Assembly (NCBI GenBank): GCA_015680685.1
Contig: MNCI01009376.1
Coordinates: forward strand, 705,239 to 769,238
Direction: 5' to 3'
Source of the DNA: Gnetum montanum
Taxonomy: Eukaryota; Streptophyta; Gnetopsida; Gnetales; Gnetaceae
Length of the DNA: 64,000 nucleotides
The notes under the pieces: generated by a model
What the model saw: only the letters and a program-made list of their open reading frames with translations
What the model was told of the DNA's origin: nothing
Database searches by the model: none
In this document: in pieces, positions 35,290 to 47,999 of the stretch
Layout: every line of letters begins with the position of its first letter
Position numbering within the stretch: the stretch's first letter is position 1
Position numbers and translations under genes: made by a program

Positions 35290-36086
35290 ATTGTGTGTTC
35301 TCTAGGATGCTCATGAAGGTCCTTGTGGAGGCCACTATGCCATGAGACACATGGCCATAAAAATCCTGATGATAGGATACTATTGGCTCATAATCTTCAA
35401 GGATGCCCACCAAGTTGTCCGATCCTATGAGCGTTATCAACGAGATGGTGCAATGGCCACACGAATGGAGGATCCTTAATAATGGATTAAACACTGGAGA
35501 CTTTTGACATATGGGACATATATTTCATGGGTTCCATCACATCCATGTCCAATGGAAAGGCATATATAATCATTGCCACTGACTACTATACCAAAATGGA
35601 TAGAAGTAACAGTCATCACTGACTGTACATCATCCATTGCTACTTGATTTGTATAACAAAATGTTGCGAATAGGTTTGGGATGCCACATGCACTAATTTC
35701 TAATAAAAAAACCCATTTTACATGTGCCACTTTTCAAAAGCTCATGCAACACTTAAGGGTTGAACATAAATTAAGAACACCCTATCATCCCCAAGCCAAC
35801 AGTCAAATAGAGGTGACTAACAGGGAGATCGCAAAGATCCTAATAAGAACTATTAGCAAATATAGGAGAGACTGGAGCATAAAACTAAATGATGCCCTTT
35901 GGGCCTACAAATCAACATGAAAGCCCCTTATTAACTACTCTTCCTATGAGTTGGTGTACAGAAAACTTCCAACACTCCCAATTCAGTCTAAGCTCCATAC
36001 GCTTTCAATAGCCTATGACCAAGACCTTAAGCTAAATTTGGCATAAAAAGAAAGATTGATCAACCTAAATGTGCTACATGAAAATT
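35290..36086 (+). pseudogene. E1 integrase (broken, ends in an N gap)
   Basis: The zinc-binding part 'DAHEGPCGGHYAMRHMAIKIL' keeps its His residues, but the Cys pair is 'YERYQRDG', so it is lost. In the core the first Asp block is frame-shifted. The second reads 'LISNKKTHFTCATF' instead of 'SDNGTHF'. 'HPQANSQIEVTNREIAKILI' keeps the Glu. The 79-codon open stretch at 35681-35917 holds the latter two. It then runs into N bases at 36087. Confidence 0.85.
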
Positions 36087-36113
36087 NNNNNNNNNNNNNN
36101 NNNNNNNNNNNNN
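36087..36113. other. Assembly gap of 27 N
   Basis: The flanks match E2 47748 and 47995, so about 246 bp of integrase C-terminus are missing here. The N count does not reflect the true size. Confidence 0.9.
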
Positions 36114-37756
36114 TCTAACAAATAAAGCCTTTCCATGAGCCTAAGCAAGCCAATGCAACATGTACCTCAACAGATGGGCAACCGCACTTAATTTTTTAGA
36201 TCTCCTGCTTCCAACTCAAATGTGGGGCAAATGGCTATCCATGCTAATCATATACATGGCTCCTTAGTTTTTCTATTTTTTTTTACATATTTTCTTTTTT
36301 GAAAATTTTTTATTTTACACCTTTTTGATTTTTAAAACCTTTTCTTATTTTACAGCATTTTTTTACACCATCATTAGTACATTTAGATCTTTCTTGGGTA
36401 TTTTACACTTTCTTATATATTTTACTTTATTTTAGTGTGATTTTTAAATTTTTCTTAATAAACATGCTTTGTGCTAACAAGACACAGTGGTCCTGTAGCT
36501 ATTGCTAATGATGATTTAAGCTTACTGTTTTGTTTGCTAATGTCTGGTTTCTATTTTTGAATTTTTGTACCAATGGCTAAGACATGGTTTCTTTTTCATG
36601 GAATAAGTAGTGAGTCCATAACATCCACCCATCCATAAACTCTATGGTTTTCCTTATTTTGGAAGTTTGAGATTCCTTTCATTAAATAAACTTTTAATAA
36701 ATTTGAGACTTTGGTAGTTTCCAGAATTTGAAAGGATTCAAAGGTTTGCACAAGGTGTGACTCCAAGGGGACCTAATACTCTTTTTACTCTTCTACTTGC
36801 TTGGGTGCATGAGTGTTCTCATAGACTTCTTACTATTCTATGTCAACCAATAATAGGAAGTCGAATAAAGTCTTTGCATTGTGTGGTTCCCATTGAAAAA
36901 AAAAAGAGAGAACAAAAAAAAAAACATGATGGGAATTCAAAGCACAACCCTTAGACAAATAGAAAATCTACAAGCACTAATTATGTGACTAGAAAGACAT
37001 TACCCATGCTTGAAGATCCCCTCTAACTAAGGCCCTCTCTCACTTCTTACTTCTCTTTTCTTCTTCTTAATCAACAATGGTTGTTCTATGAGAGCACTCT
37101 TATGTCTTGAGGGGGTGGATCGGTCTTAGAGTCATGATGTGAAGTCACTGAAAGTGGTTGGTTTTAGTCTAAACTAAGGATGGATCTTCTTACGTCATTT
37201 TAAACACAAATCCACAATGGACTTCTTATGACCTTAATTTAGAATTCCATTTCACCTTCTCCATCATCTATCCATGATGCCTATAACTCACCTAACTATT
37301 GGTGTCCATGTTCTTCTTTGGTGTCTCTATTTGACGTACTTGAATTCTTGGGTAGAATCTTCTGAGATTTGGTCCTTAACTTCATCAACCACTAATCACC
37401 TATGGGGCCCATAGACTCTTTAAGTTGAGATTATGCAAGGGCCAACAAGGCATATGCTTGCTATGGGGAGGACCCACTTACATATCTCTTAGTTGGGTTC
37501 ATTAAGCACCTTATCCCTAGGCATTCTTGTAATCAAAATCTTTCGTACATTAGACTTCTGCATCCGACTATGTGCTCCTTTACATATTTTGTTCAACTCA
37601 CACATTCTCCATCAAATTTCTCAATTTTTGAGCTTTTAAATATCATCTTCAATGATTTCATCATATTCTTGGCTTTTCTAGGACTCCATGGATCCCAAAT
37701 TCATTTAACAATTCCTTGTATTTTTTGAGATATTCCAAGGTGAAAATTTTATTTAC
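36114..37756 (+). other. E1 spacer between pol and ORF3
   Basis: It begins with the last integrase codons ('NKIKPFHEPKQAN'). Then 'ttttacacc'-type T-rich text (36260-36460) is followed by noncoding sequence that aligns with E2 48100-49186 plus 56576-57075 and with E3. Shared words include 'ctaaggccctctctcac' and 'ggggaggacccactt'. I see no gene here. Confidence 0.6.
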
Positions 37757-37851
37757 GGACCTCGTAAACGAGACCTCATCAATGGAGCCCATGCATATAC
37801 GAGGCCTTATATATGCAGCCCCATCAATTTAGCAAAAAAATAGTATAAATA
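37757..37851 (+). promoter_or_regulatory. E1 internal promoter-like segment ahead of ORF3
   Basis: 'cctcatcaatgg', 'acgaggcct' and 'ccccatcaattt' words like those in the LTR U3 are followed by TATAAATA at 37844-37851, as in the LTRs. It lies 430 bp upstream of the ORF3 ATG. Confidence 0.5.
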
Positions 37852-37998
37852 TGCATAATCCCACTTGGAAACTTTTACATTTTCTCACAAATACCAAGGA
37901 ATTTTTTCAAATTTTTAGAGCCCAAAACCTTCCTGAGTCCATAACTTCATAATTATTTATACAAATCACTCCATTCTTCGACCTTATAGCTACCAAAG

Positions 37999-38288
37999 AT
38001 AAGCTCTTAGTTGTGGGGACCACAAATGTGTTATTTTTGACAAAAAAAATTCACCATTTCTCTAACTCCCATAAAGGTTTAAATAAGAAATCAACATTTA
38101 AATACCAAATTACAAGAGTTAAACCTTTCCAACAAGCTCAGGTGACATTTACAATAAATAATTAATAAAATAATCAATCTGCCATGGTCCAACCTTAACC
38201 AAAGTGTAACTAATTAACGAGATAAGGTATTCAAAAATTTGAAGTTACACATTATATTTACTAATCCATGGATGTGTTGTAACCATAG
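37999..38288 (+). other. E1 candidate 5'-UTR intron of ORF3 (donor mutated)
   Basis: The acceptor 'taaccatag' ends at 38288, one base before the ATG. The branch-like 'ttactaatcc' lies at about 38259. The donor position reads ATAAG where E2 has GTAAG. The text is alignable with the E2 intron. Confidence 0.5.
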
Positions 38289-40992
38289 ATGGCACCAAAA
38301 GGCAAACACACGCAAGAAGGAAAACCATCTCAACCAAGGGAGAAATGGCCTAGAACGGGAAAGGGCCAAGACCTAGCTCAAGAAGAACCAATTACAACCC
38401 ATGCCATGGGTCCTTTTAGGGAAGAGGCTGAAGTGGAATCTATTCATCAGATTCCAAAACCAATAGCAACAACAAAACATTTCCACCAAAATGAGGCACT
38501 AGCTCAGCAAGCAAACCGTGAGGTAACCTTAATGGAAGCCTACCTAAATCAAATTAGATCAAGGAAGGTCCAAAAAATAGTGCTCCAAGAGTTAAAATTT
38601 GGCTCTTTCCTAAAGCAAGAACCTAAGGAGATATAGGACCAACTAAAAGCCTCTTCCATGTCCATTTATCACTTCCAATAGGGAGTGGTACATGGGAGAG
38701 ACATTCTTATTCTAGAACAATAGGCAAGCCAATTCAATAATCAAAATTAAGGACATCAAAGTGTCCTACTCGGTGTAGGCCATTGCTGAAGCACTTGGAT
38801 TACCAAAAACTAGGTTGAATCTCATTGAGATTCCAATGTAGGCAAACCCTAGCATCAAAAAGGAATGGGTGCAATGGTGCTATGGCATTTACCACAAGGT
38901 GTACGATGCACTTACACCGATAGAAAGAATCCACTATAATATTGCAGCCTTTCACCTAAACCCCACAATGAGGCCCAACATGATCACTACCTTTGTTGCC
39001 CATGCATGTGCTACTTCGAGTGGGAGATTCCCTATCAACCTTCCATAGCTGATCTATCTAAAGATAAAGAAGTGATTTAAAGAGAATGAATCTAGAAAGA
39101 AGGCACTCCCCTTCCCATGCTTCATTAGAAAACTCTATTAGAGGGGAGGGATAGTTCACTATAAAAATGATACTATCAGACGTGCTCCGACCACTAATTA
39201 GGTGAAGATGATGAAGGATAAAATGCTTGCAACAACCATTCAAGAATAGAAGCAGAAGTCAACATCTCCACCTACCACTAAAACAACTATGTCGGATGTT
39301 GTTGCAACATCTCAATGGTTGTGTGACTGTTGGGAATGGATCTTAAGCAAATAAGAGCAATAAACAGGCACGAGTGATAGAGACCCATCTATGTAGCAGC
39401 CAACAATGAGTCATCTAAATTAGGTGGCTTGAATAGTCAGCTTGATGGGAGAGGTTGATCCATTTTCTCTGCCCAACAAATGCAGTTGTCTGTGATGTCA
39501 AATCCTAACACCAAAGAGGTAATATATCTCTCAAAGAAAAAGTAGCCACTCCCAAAGATTTCTAGGAATGTCGCGACCTTTTTGATGCACTTGGAGGAAG
39601 GCAAAGGGGCAACCATACTGGTGATGTAGCACCAAGGGTAAGAAATAGTAGTAGAGGTGGTTAGTGATAAAATTTTCGAAATACTCAATCCACCTGCAAC
39701 ATCCATACTAGATGTCACTACACTTAAAGATATGCAGATGTCTGCATGGACCATAAGACGTAAATTAAGTGCAGCATGGCATGAAGAACTGCTAAATCAA
39801 TTGGTGGGAACTGGGCAACTACTTTTGGATGTCTTTGATCTTCCAAATAATATTACTACAACCTAGTCAAAGTTTTTAAAGGTAATGAGAAAAAACATTA
39901 TCTTGAAAGGGAAACTTGAAATAGCCAAGGAGCTGAAAAAACACTTAACTATTGAAGTTACTAAATTAAGCACTCAAATTGCTGACCCTACATTTCTCAA
40001 CCTAGAATTGACAAGAGATGAAGCTCTTACATAGCTTCATACAAAACTGAAAGGGGTTGAGGATGTAATGAAGGCGGTGGTGTTCTACTGATCCTTGGTA
40101 GAGGCTACCCAGCATAAAATTCAAAAGGCCTTGGATTTGATCCACTAGAAGAATGTGTAATTGACTATAGAAATCCATTTCCTATGAAATGTTAATGAGC
40201 ATAAATAGTAATTGATCAACTTTATCCATCAACAGCAAGAGCAACTAGCTAGAGCAAACACAGAGCTAAAGAGATTGGTAGCTGAAAATAGAAACCTCTC
40301 CATGGAGCAGTTTAATGTGCTTCACCAGAAGACTACAATAGATGTAGCTACTTGGAAACCAAAGGCTCTCAAACTTGAGAGTTAAGGATCACTATAGAGA
40401 CTAGGTCGATCTACAAAAAGAAGTAAATGAAAAACATATGCAAGTGACAAAGGAAAAAGTGAACGAGACCCTCCAGCAACTCCAACATGAATATAAATTA
40501 TGGTAGCCCATCATTGATGGGATTGATCAATACAATACAGTCGAAATTTGCCTAAAAGAGTTTCAGATAGAGGAAATAATAGAATACATAGAGCTTGCCA
40601 ATCTCTAATACACAAACCTGGCTATGTTGACTACTGAACGGTCATATTCAGAATTGGAAAAGTAGGTGGCCAACTCGTACTTATTGCATAAGGGTGAGTT
40701 CAAGCATCACAAGACACCAAGAAAAAGCTTGCAATGGCAAACATTGAACTCAAGATTCTTAAGGGTAAATGCATCAATTAAAGATCTACTGCTAAGAACT
40801 TGGCTAAAAGAATCAATGACTACCAAGAGCTGTAAAATGTAGTCAAGGCGTTCAATGTCAAATGTAAACATTTCTCTACCTAGTTTGTCAATGTTAATGA
40901 GCTATTCCCAGTAATGCCCTATTCATGGGATATCCTCATTCCAACCCACATTGATGATGTCACGTGAACTATGAATGATCCTTGGAGCAAGG
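38289..40992 (+). pseudogene. E1 ORF3, main part (interrupted by E2)
   Basis: It starts MAPKGKHTQEGKPSQP, 115 codons open, then one continuing frame with stops. Near 38680-38830 'EWYMGETFLF' and 'IIKIKDIKVSYSV.AIAEALGLP' match the 'V.G+.V.FS.eaIn..LGLP' pattern of the plant transposon-associated domain (PF20167-like). 'HLNPTMRPNMITTFVAHACA' and 'GRFPINLP.LIYLKIK' follow, then 'ALPFPCFIRKLY'. From about 39340 the protein becomes coiled coil. There is no signal peptide and no membrane segment, so it does not look like an envelope protein. Just before the last ~70 codons E2 is inserted. Role unknown. Confidence 0.7.
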
Positions 40993-41888
40993 TGATGAGT
41001 CATTTTTGGTTGGCTGCGTTGACTAGGCCTCATTGATGAATCTTACCCTACATCAATGAGGTCCCATCAACATAGTGCCTATCTGTCACCTATAAATATG
41101 CACCTATCAGTTGCATTTAGGGGAATCTAGATTTTAGTAGTAGCGAAGCTCTTGCATTTTTTCCATTTGAAAGTTAGAATTTTTCCCCAAAGTGCTCGCA
41201 ACAAGAGTCATTGAGTGTACAGATCTTTATTTAAGCATTGTTGTACTTGAGCATGATAGTGTGTGTAGTAATAAAGATGAGATTTCTAATAAACCTTACA
41301 ACACTTTGAATAGATTAGCTATTTTATTTATGCATTTAATGTTTTTAATTATTTATTAAATGCTTTCAATGAGCTATCAAATATTTTCCAGTTACTACAT
41401 TAATGAGGCAATTAAGCAAGATAAATTGCACACATAAGTATGACCACTTTGAGCATAACACATATTCGCTTGGTAATCCCAACAGCATTATCACTTGGTA
41501 TGCCCAGTAGCATAGCGTTTCATCACCCAGTAGTGGATACATGGGTTTAAGACATGTACAAAAAGTGAGAATGAATACTTGTATTAGGATTAGTTAAATG
41601 ATTGGTTAATTAGTAATTTAGATCAGTTAATTAAACTCCTTTTATCTACATTTCGAGCACCAAAATATAAAATACAAAATGATAAAAATTGGATGCCTCA
41701 GTTACACTAAACCATACCAATGTACATCACAAGTGTAACTGGGAGGACAATGATTGACCCTAAGGCTAGATTCACTTCCTAAAGGGCTAGTGCACTAAAA
41801 ATGATAAAGTCCGTGAAATTCAAATGGATCACACATGAACACTTTATGATTCGTATGGTTGGACATAGGGGTACCTCACTACTCATCA
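40993..41888 (+). repeat. E2 5' LTR
   Basis: 896 bp, TGATGAGT...ACTCATCA (8-bp perfect terminal inverted repeat). TATAAATA at 41091-41098. 'gtaataaagatgag' near 41268 is the likely polyadenylation signal. Aligns throughout with 60697-61580. Confidence 0.95.
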
Positions 41889-41907
41889 TTGGCATTGTTG
41901 CCAGGGA
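41889..41907 (+). promoter_or_regulatory. E2 primer-binding site (tRNA-Asp type)
   Basis: TTGGCATTGTTGCCAGGGA. It differs from the complement of the plant tRNA-Asp 3' end (TGGCGCCGTTGCCGGGGA) at four positions, all transitions. Confidence 0.85.
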
Positions 41908-42041
41908 CTTTATTTGTGGAACGTGCACTATTAAGGTCTAAGTGGATACCACTAACATCGTTGTACAAATCTAAAGGTCAATAACATTCCCACTATACAT
42001 AAATTATAAAAGCACATTGACAATTTCATTTTATTTTACAA

Positions 42042-44250
42042 AGTGTCTTCTTCTTCTCATAAGCCTAAAGATACAAAACCATCGATCCCACAGGAATGCA
42101 AGGTGGTATACACTCATCCAGATGAGTTTGTACTAAATTTCACCTTCATCCCACATCAATATGAATATATGTGATGGCATGATATGGAGGGCAACGTCAT
42201 TTTGCCCCCCAATAGGTCTGTGCCAAGAATGCTATCTAAAACCCTTAAGAAGTTGGACATAGAATATCTTCACAACGAGCACATTGTGGATGGATATGAC
42301 ACTCTAAACTATTATCCCACTAAAACATAATATAAGCAAGATAAATATCAAGAGAGACTCCATGAAGCCATAAAGGGGAAACATTACACTAACCCATTAT
42401 TCCTACTAGATCAATAGAACAATGAGGATCCTCCCTTGGAAGGTTCTCAACATGAAGATTCTCCACCCCCTATTACTAATGATGAGGGTGTGAACTTAAC
42501 CTTGTGATCAACTATTCATAAACCAGGTTCAAGAAAGATTGATTACCAAGGTAGGGACTCAGGTGAACATAGCAATAACAACGGATCTAATGATGGTGAT
42601 TGTAAAAAGTGTAAGAGTGGTGGTAGACACTGCAATGGTTGTGACAATCCACCTTCCTATTCATCCTCTTCATCCAATTCTGAACATTCCTCTTCATCTA
42701 ATGGTTCTCATGGAAGCCGCCATCGAAAAAACCATGATGAAGATGATTGACGAAATAACAATGACTGTGAAGGCCACCAAAATCGAAGGGGTGGCCAAAA
42801 CCATCAGCATCATCAATGCAATGATGATGATGAACCTTTATTGGTGATTCAAAGTATGTTTAACATTGTGAAGGTAGTAAGAATTTCAACTAGTCATATG
42901 AAGGATAGTCGAATCAAGCACCTAGATATGAATAATATCCCAAGATTTGAGGGTAGATACAATTTTGATTCACAGACACATCTACAAGCTTTTCAAGATG
43001 CATGTTCCTTATAGAACATAGAGAACAAGTAGTAAAAACTTAATCTTTTTCCAAGGACACTCATTAAGGAAGCTGAAAGTTAATATCGGTCCTTAAAGCT
43101 AGAATCTATCCAAAGATGGAGTACCATGTTAAAACTATTCAATGAAAAATATCAAATGTACTCTAGAGTGTCTAATCTAAGAAGGCAAATCCAAGGCTGG
43201 AAATAAGAATCACATGAACCCTTAGATGCCACCATGGATTAATACTATTCACTCTTACACAAATTCCTTGGCCATGGTTACTCTCAGAGGGAACAACTTC
43301 ACCACATCATAGATGGGCTCAAAGTAGAAATAAGAAGAACCCTTGGGATGTATGCCCATGGGAGGTTGTCTGAAATGAGAGCTAATCAAATCCAAAGGCT
43401 AATTGAGTAAGTAGCAAAAGAAGAAGGTAAGCTACAAAAAAGGGAGAGTGCTGAAGAGTATAATAGTAATCCATCCATAAAAAAATGAGACGTCCAATTT
43501 TGTGACAAGGAGGAGTCACCACTTAATGAAGTGGTGAACAAAAAGACCTTGCCTATCCAAAAGTCTATTTCTAACATTTCAGCCAAGGTTGACAAGTTAT
43601 GGGACTCTTTGGATGAAAATTTTCAAACCACTTTGAAGATTGCTGAAGAATCCAAAGAGCAAAATAGTGATCATAATCATAAACGGTAAAAGGAAGCTAA
43701 ACGTGCCTACCAAAGAGATAAGGGCAAAGCTACTGTGGTAGAGGAAGTTGTGGAATATGACTTTGATGATGAAATTGAATATAACATTTATCAATATGAA
43801 CATCCAAAGGGATGTTGCCCTGTGGTGTCACACTTACAAGAGTCTAGAGTGTATGCATTAAATCCTTGCCTAGCATGTAGACAAGCTCCAAGACAATTGC
43901 CTTACCCTTAAAGCAGTCCAAGGTAATTCCACAATAATAATAAGCTTACTACGCAAGTGGAACTCCTCCTAACCACAATTATGGGGAATGCCACCACTAA
44001 GGTAGTAGTACCCTTATAGGCAACCAGATCCATACAAGTACTATGTTCAACAACCCATCTCCCCTAGAAGTTCAGCAAGTCATGCATCATTCCAACATCA
44101 CTATTACCCTCTAGAGTACCACCAAACACATTCACCATCTACTCGAGGAGAAAACCCATATTTTTATCCTTATCATCCTCCACATCCATTTGCACCTACA
44201 CCTCCACCTTCAACCTAATTACCTCCTACTCTATCTATGCAAGATGAGAT
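42042..44250 (+). pseudogene. gag: E2 gag (broken, long readable frame)
   Basis: It starts 'SSSSHKPKDTKPSIPQE', where the expected ATG reads GTG. One frame is then readable for about 620 codons to 43910, interrupted mainly by transition-type stops. N-terminal: 'CKKCKSGGRHCNGC' near 42604-42645 (CX2C-X6-HCX2C). Then come Ser-rich and His/Asn/Asp-rich stretches. Gag core at 43070-43420: 'RSLKLESIQRWSTMLKLFN', 'NLRRQIQGWK', 'FLGHGYSQREQLHHIIDGLK'. C-terminal 'GCCPVVSHLQE' and 'NPCLACRQAPRQL', then a Tyr/Pro-rich tail. Better preserved than E1 gag. Confidence 0.85.
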
Positions 44251-44529
44251 TCCTCCAAAACTGTAACAATGCTACAAGGGTTGTACACTCACAACCAATT
44301 TTTCAACCAAGTGGTCTAGATAATCGATTAAGGAAATGACCTTTCTTCCAGCCCAGCAATCCTCTCCAGCCCTCACAACCTACTCCAACTGATTGCCCTG
44401 CATCTCTAGCACCCTCATCCTCTACATCAAATACCTTTGAGCACCATTCAAACCAAGTGCCACCTAGGATCCACACTGTAATGCTAACTCATGTTGTTTC
44501 TAACTAGATCAAGGCTAGCAACCTTCCTA

Positions 44530-45500
44530 CAAAAATATTTGATCCAAGAAGTCTACTCATATTTCTATAGATTGCTAGACAAGAGCCATGCAAGACTCTT
44601 CTTCACTCTAGTTCTGGAGTTAACCTCATCTCCCATGATATGTATAAGGCCTGGAACCTACCACCTCTTAAGAAGAGTAATATCTATCTAGAATTAGTAG
44701 ATCAGTCGATTACAATCCCTTTGGGATTAGTAGAGGACATTTTAACCATAGTTTATGGGTAATCCTATCTTGCTAATTTTCTAGTAATCAAGGTGGACAA
44801 CTGCAAAAGTGACTTCCCCATCATCATGGGAAGGGCTTTGTTAAGCACAGTCGATGTGTGAATGGGTATAAGGGACCTATCTCTCGAAATATATAAGGAA
44901 AATAAGTTAGGAAAAATTGCAAAGAAGCATATTCCATGCATCGCATACAGTGATAATGGGTGCAATTGTGTGCAAAATATTTGATCAATCAAGAGCACAT
45001 ACATTAAGGCATGTAATCAGTGTGCACAAGATATTAATATTTAACAATGTCTATACATAGCAGCCACAAAGCAAGAGGGCACCTAGTGGCTGATAGGTGA
45101 TTCTGATAGCAGCACAATATGCATGGAACCAACTAAGAGTTTAACTTGTGCATATGTTGAAGGCATAAACAAAATTGAACAAGTCCATTCCCAAATCTCT
45201 AGTGAAGATGATCATAACTATTGGGAAGAGTTGGAGATCCCTTATCACTTCAAGCAAGAGTCCTTAGAACTAAAAAATTTACCAGTCAAAATGGAGTATG
45301 CATTTTTAAAGAATGGTAAATTGATCATCATTAATGTCAACCTTGCTCCTGAACAAAAAGAAAAGTTTTTGAAAGTGGTGAATAAATGGTTAACAACCTT
45401 CACTTGGTCATATATAGAGCTAACAAGAATCGATCCAAGCATATGCCAACACTGCATCTACACTGACTTGGCCATGAAGCTTAGAAGGTAGTCGCAGAGG
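44530..45500 (+). pseudogene. E2 protease and cysteine linker
   Basis: Protease: 'LLHSSSGVNLISHDMY', where the catalytic Asp codon of 'LLDLGSS..NLIS' is replaced by His, then 'FLVIKVDNCKSDFPIIMGRALLSTVD'. Linker: 'CIAYSDNGCNCVQ', 'CNQCAQD', 'MEPTKSLTCAYVEG'. The open stretch 45123-45488 (122 codons) is the linker up to the start of RT ('WEELEIPYHFKQESLELKNL'). The protease active site is dead. Confidence 0.8.
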
Positions 45501-46730
45501 CGACTAAACCCCAAATTGAAGCAAATCATTATTGAGAAGATAGAGAAACTCCTCAAGGCATGGTTTATCTATTCAATCATGGATAGTAAGTAGGTTAGTC
45601 CACTCGTAATTGTACCAAAGAAGGATGGTAAATGGCAGGTTTGCATTGACTTTAGGTTGTTAAATATAGCAAAATTTCAGAATCACTTTCCTTTGCCATT
45701 TATGGATCAAGTATTAAACACCATATTCAGGCATTGTTATTATAGTGTCTTGGATAGTTATAGTGGCTATAACCAAATCCAAATTATGTTAGAAGACTAA
45801 GCCAAGATAACATTCACGAGTTCCTGGGGAACTTTTGCATAATGTAAGATGGAATTTGGCCTATGCAATGCCCTTGCAACATTTAAATGCTTGGTCCTTA
45901 GTATCTTTCAAAAATAGATTGATAATGGTGTTGAAGTCTTCATGGATGAATTCTCCACCTATGGAGCTACCTTTGAGCAAGCCTTGGACCAACTTGAGCA
46001 AGTACTAAAAAGATGTGTTGAGACAAACCTACTGCTCAACTGGAAAAAGAGCCATCTCATGGTCCAAGAAGGCATTATGCTAGGGCACTAAATTTCATAG
46101 AAAGGGATTAAGGTAGACTAAGAGAAGATAAGGGTCATCCAAGGAATAACACATCAACCAAATATCGTTAAAGATGTTTGGTCATTCGTTAGACACACTG
46201 GTTACTACTGACCCTTTATTGAGAATTTCTTTAAGATTGCAAAGCCATTAGTAGAACTTACAAACAAAGATGCACCTTTCATTTGAACCAAAGAATGTGA
46301 AAATGTATTCCAATAATTAAAAGAGAAACTTGTAGAAACACCAATCCTACAAGCACCAGATTGGTCCAACCATACCATATCATGACAGATGCATCTAACT
46401 ATGCTTTGGGAGCAGTGATCATGTAGATGGATGATAAGAAACATTCATATTATATCCACTGCATGAGTTGAAGCATTGTGGGAGCACAGTTAAATTACAC
46501 CACCATGGAGAAGGAATTAATGGCAGTGGTGTATGTGCTAGAAAAGTTTAGACATTATGTGCTACGTTACAAAGTCTTTGTACATACAAACCACAGTGCA
46601 ATTCGCTTCCTTATGAATAACCCAACACTGAGCCCTTGTGTTATACGATGGCTTGTAATCTTGCAGGAATTTGATCTTACTATGATAGATTGAAAAGGGA
46701 TCGAGAGTGTGGTCACTAACCATCTTTCTT
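45501..46730 (+). pseudogene. E2 reverse transcriptase and RNase H
   Basis: RT: 'SPLVIVPKKDGKWQVCIDF', 'YSVLDSYSGYNQIQI', 'MEFGLCNALATFKCL', and 'VFMDEFSTYG', where the second catalytic Asp is Glu. Connection: 'QVLKRCVETNLLLNWKKSHL', 'MVQEGIMLGH', 'IRVIQGITHQP'. RNase H: 'TTMEKELMAVVYVLEKFRHYVL' and 'FVHTNHSAIRFLMNNP' (open 46478-46690). Frames broken by stops at many points. Confidence 0.85.
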
Positions 46731-46989
46731 GCTTAAGATGAGATAACAAAGAGGAGGAGAGCCCGGTCTCTAATAAGTTTCCAGACGAACTCCTCTTTAC
46801 TGGAGCAATAAATGAACAAATGCCTAAAAAGGCAATATGATATAATGACATCCTCACATATCTTGTTACTCAAGAGATGCCACAAAAATTAGATTTTAGA
46901 AAAAAGCAACAATTTCTTTATCAGGTCAAATGCTTCATGGAAATCAATAGACACCTTTACAAGGTGTATGGCAATGGCCTAAATAGTTG

Positions 46990-47985
46990 GTGTGTCCTGG
47001 ATGAAGATTAACTATGCATTCTCCAAGATGCTCATGAAGGACCTTGCAAAGGTTACTATGCAGGGAGACACATGGCCATAAAAATCCTGATGGCAGGATA
47101 CTATTGGCCCAAAATATTTAGGCATGTCCATTAGTTTGTCAAGTCTTATGAATGTTGTTAATGTGATGGGGGGATGACCGCTTGTATGGAAGGTCCTCAA
47201 TAGTGGATTCAATCACTAGAAGCTTTTGACATATGGGGCATTGACTTCATGGGTCCCATCACACCCATGTCTAATGAAAAAGCATATATTATAGTAGCAG
47301 TTAACTATTACACAAAATGGACCAAAGCGATAGCCATAATAGATTGCACATCATCCACTACCACTAGATGTATACAACAACATATTGTAAATAAGTTTGA
47401 GGTGCTACATTCACTAATTTCTGATAATGGGATTTATTTCACAAGTGTNTCCCTAAGCCAACGATCAAGCAGAGGTAACCAATCAGGAGATTGCAAAAAT
47501 ATTAATGTGAACCATTAGCAAATGTAGAAAGGATTGGAGCATAAAGCTTAATGATGCTCTCTAGGCTTACCGATCAACTTGAAAATTTCCTATTAGATAC
47601 TCTCCCTACGAGTTAGTGTATGGAAAACTTCCAATGCTCTTGATTCAATCTAAGCTCCATACACTCTCAACGGCCTGTGAATTAAACCTTGATCTAAGTC
47701 TAGCAAAGAAAGAAAAATTGATCAATCTGAATGTGCTAGATGAAAATTACTTAGTGGCCCTATCTTTGAATGAGGTGAATAAGGCATTCAACAAGCAATG
47801 CCATGACCTTAGAATTAGGAAAGTAAAGCTCCAACTAGGAGATAAGGTCCTCTACTTGAACCCCACACATGTACCTCAAAAGGTAAAATTTCAAACATTG
47901 TGGGTGGACCCTTATATAATTGATCAAACCTTTTCCTCTAGAGCCATGATAATCTACAAACCTGACAACCCATATAAAAAGTAGT
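46990..47985 (+). pseudogene. E2 integrase
   Basis: Zinc part: 'DAHEGPCKGYYAGRHMAIKIL' and 'SYECC.CDGGM'. Core: '[17 protein letters not shown]' (first Asp kept), '[11 protein letters not shown]' (second Asp kept), then one N at 47449 where about 60 bp present in E1 are missing, then 'ANDQAEVTNQEIAKIL' (Glu kept). The C-terminal part is a 122-codon open stretch (47616-47981): 'YELVYGKLPMLLIQSK', 'GDKVLYLNPTHVPQKVKFQTLW'. All three catalytic acids survive, unlike the other copies. Confidence 0.9.
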
Positions 47986-47999
47986 TGGTCAATATCCAA

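Noticed and set aside
38289-40992. ORF3 as a retroviral-type envelope gene, as the third ORF of Athila elements is often called
   Set aside because: I see no signal peptide, membrane segment or glycosylation-rich ectodomain. It is a globular part plus coiled coil.
41889-41907. tRNA-Asp gene
   Set aside because: Only the 18-base primer complement is present directly after the LTR; no cloverleaf can be formed.
42539-42847. 102-codon Met/Ile/Thr-rich open stretch
   Set aside because: It overlaps the gag frame of E2 in another frame. Composition reflects the His/Asn/Asp codons of the real frame.
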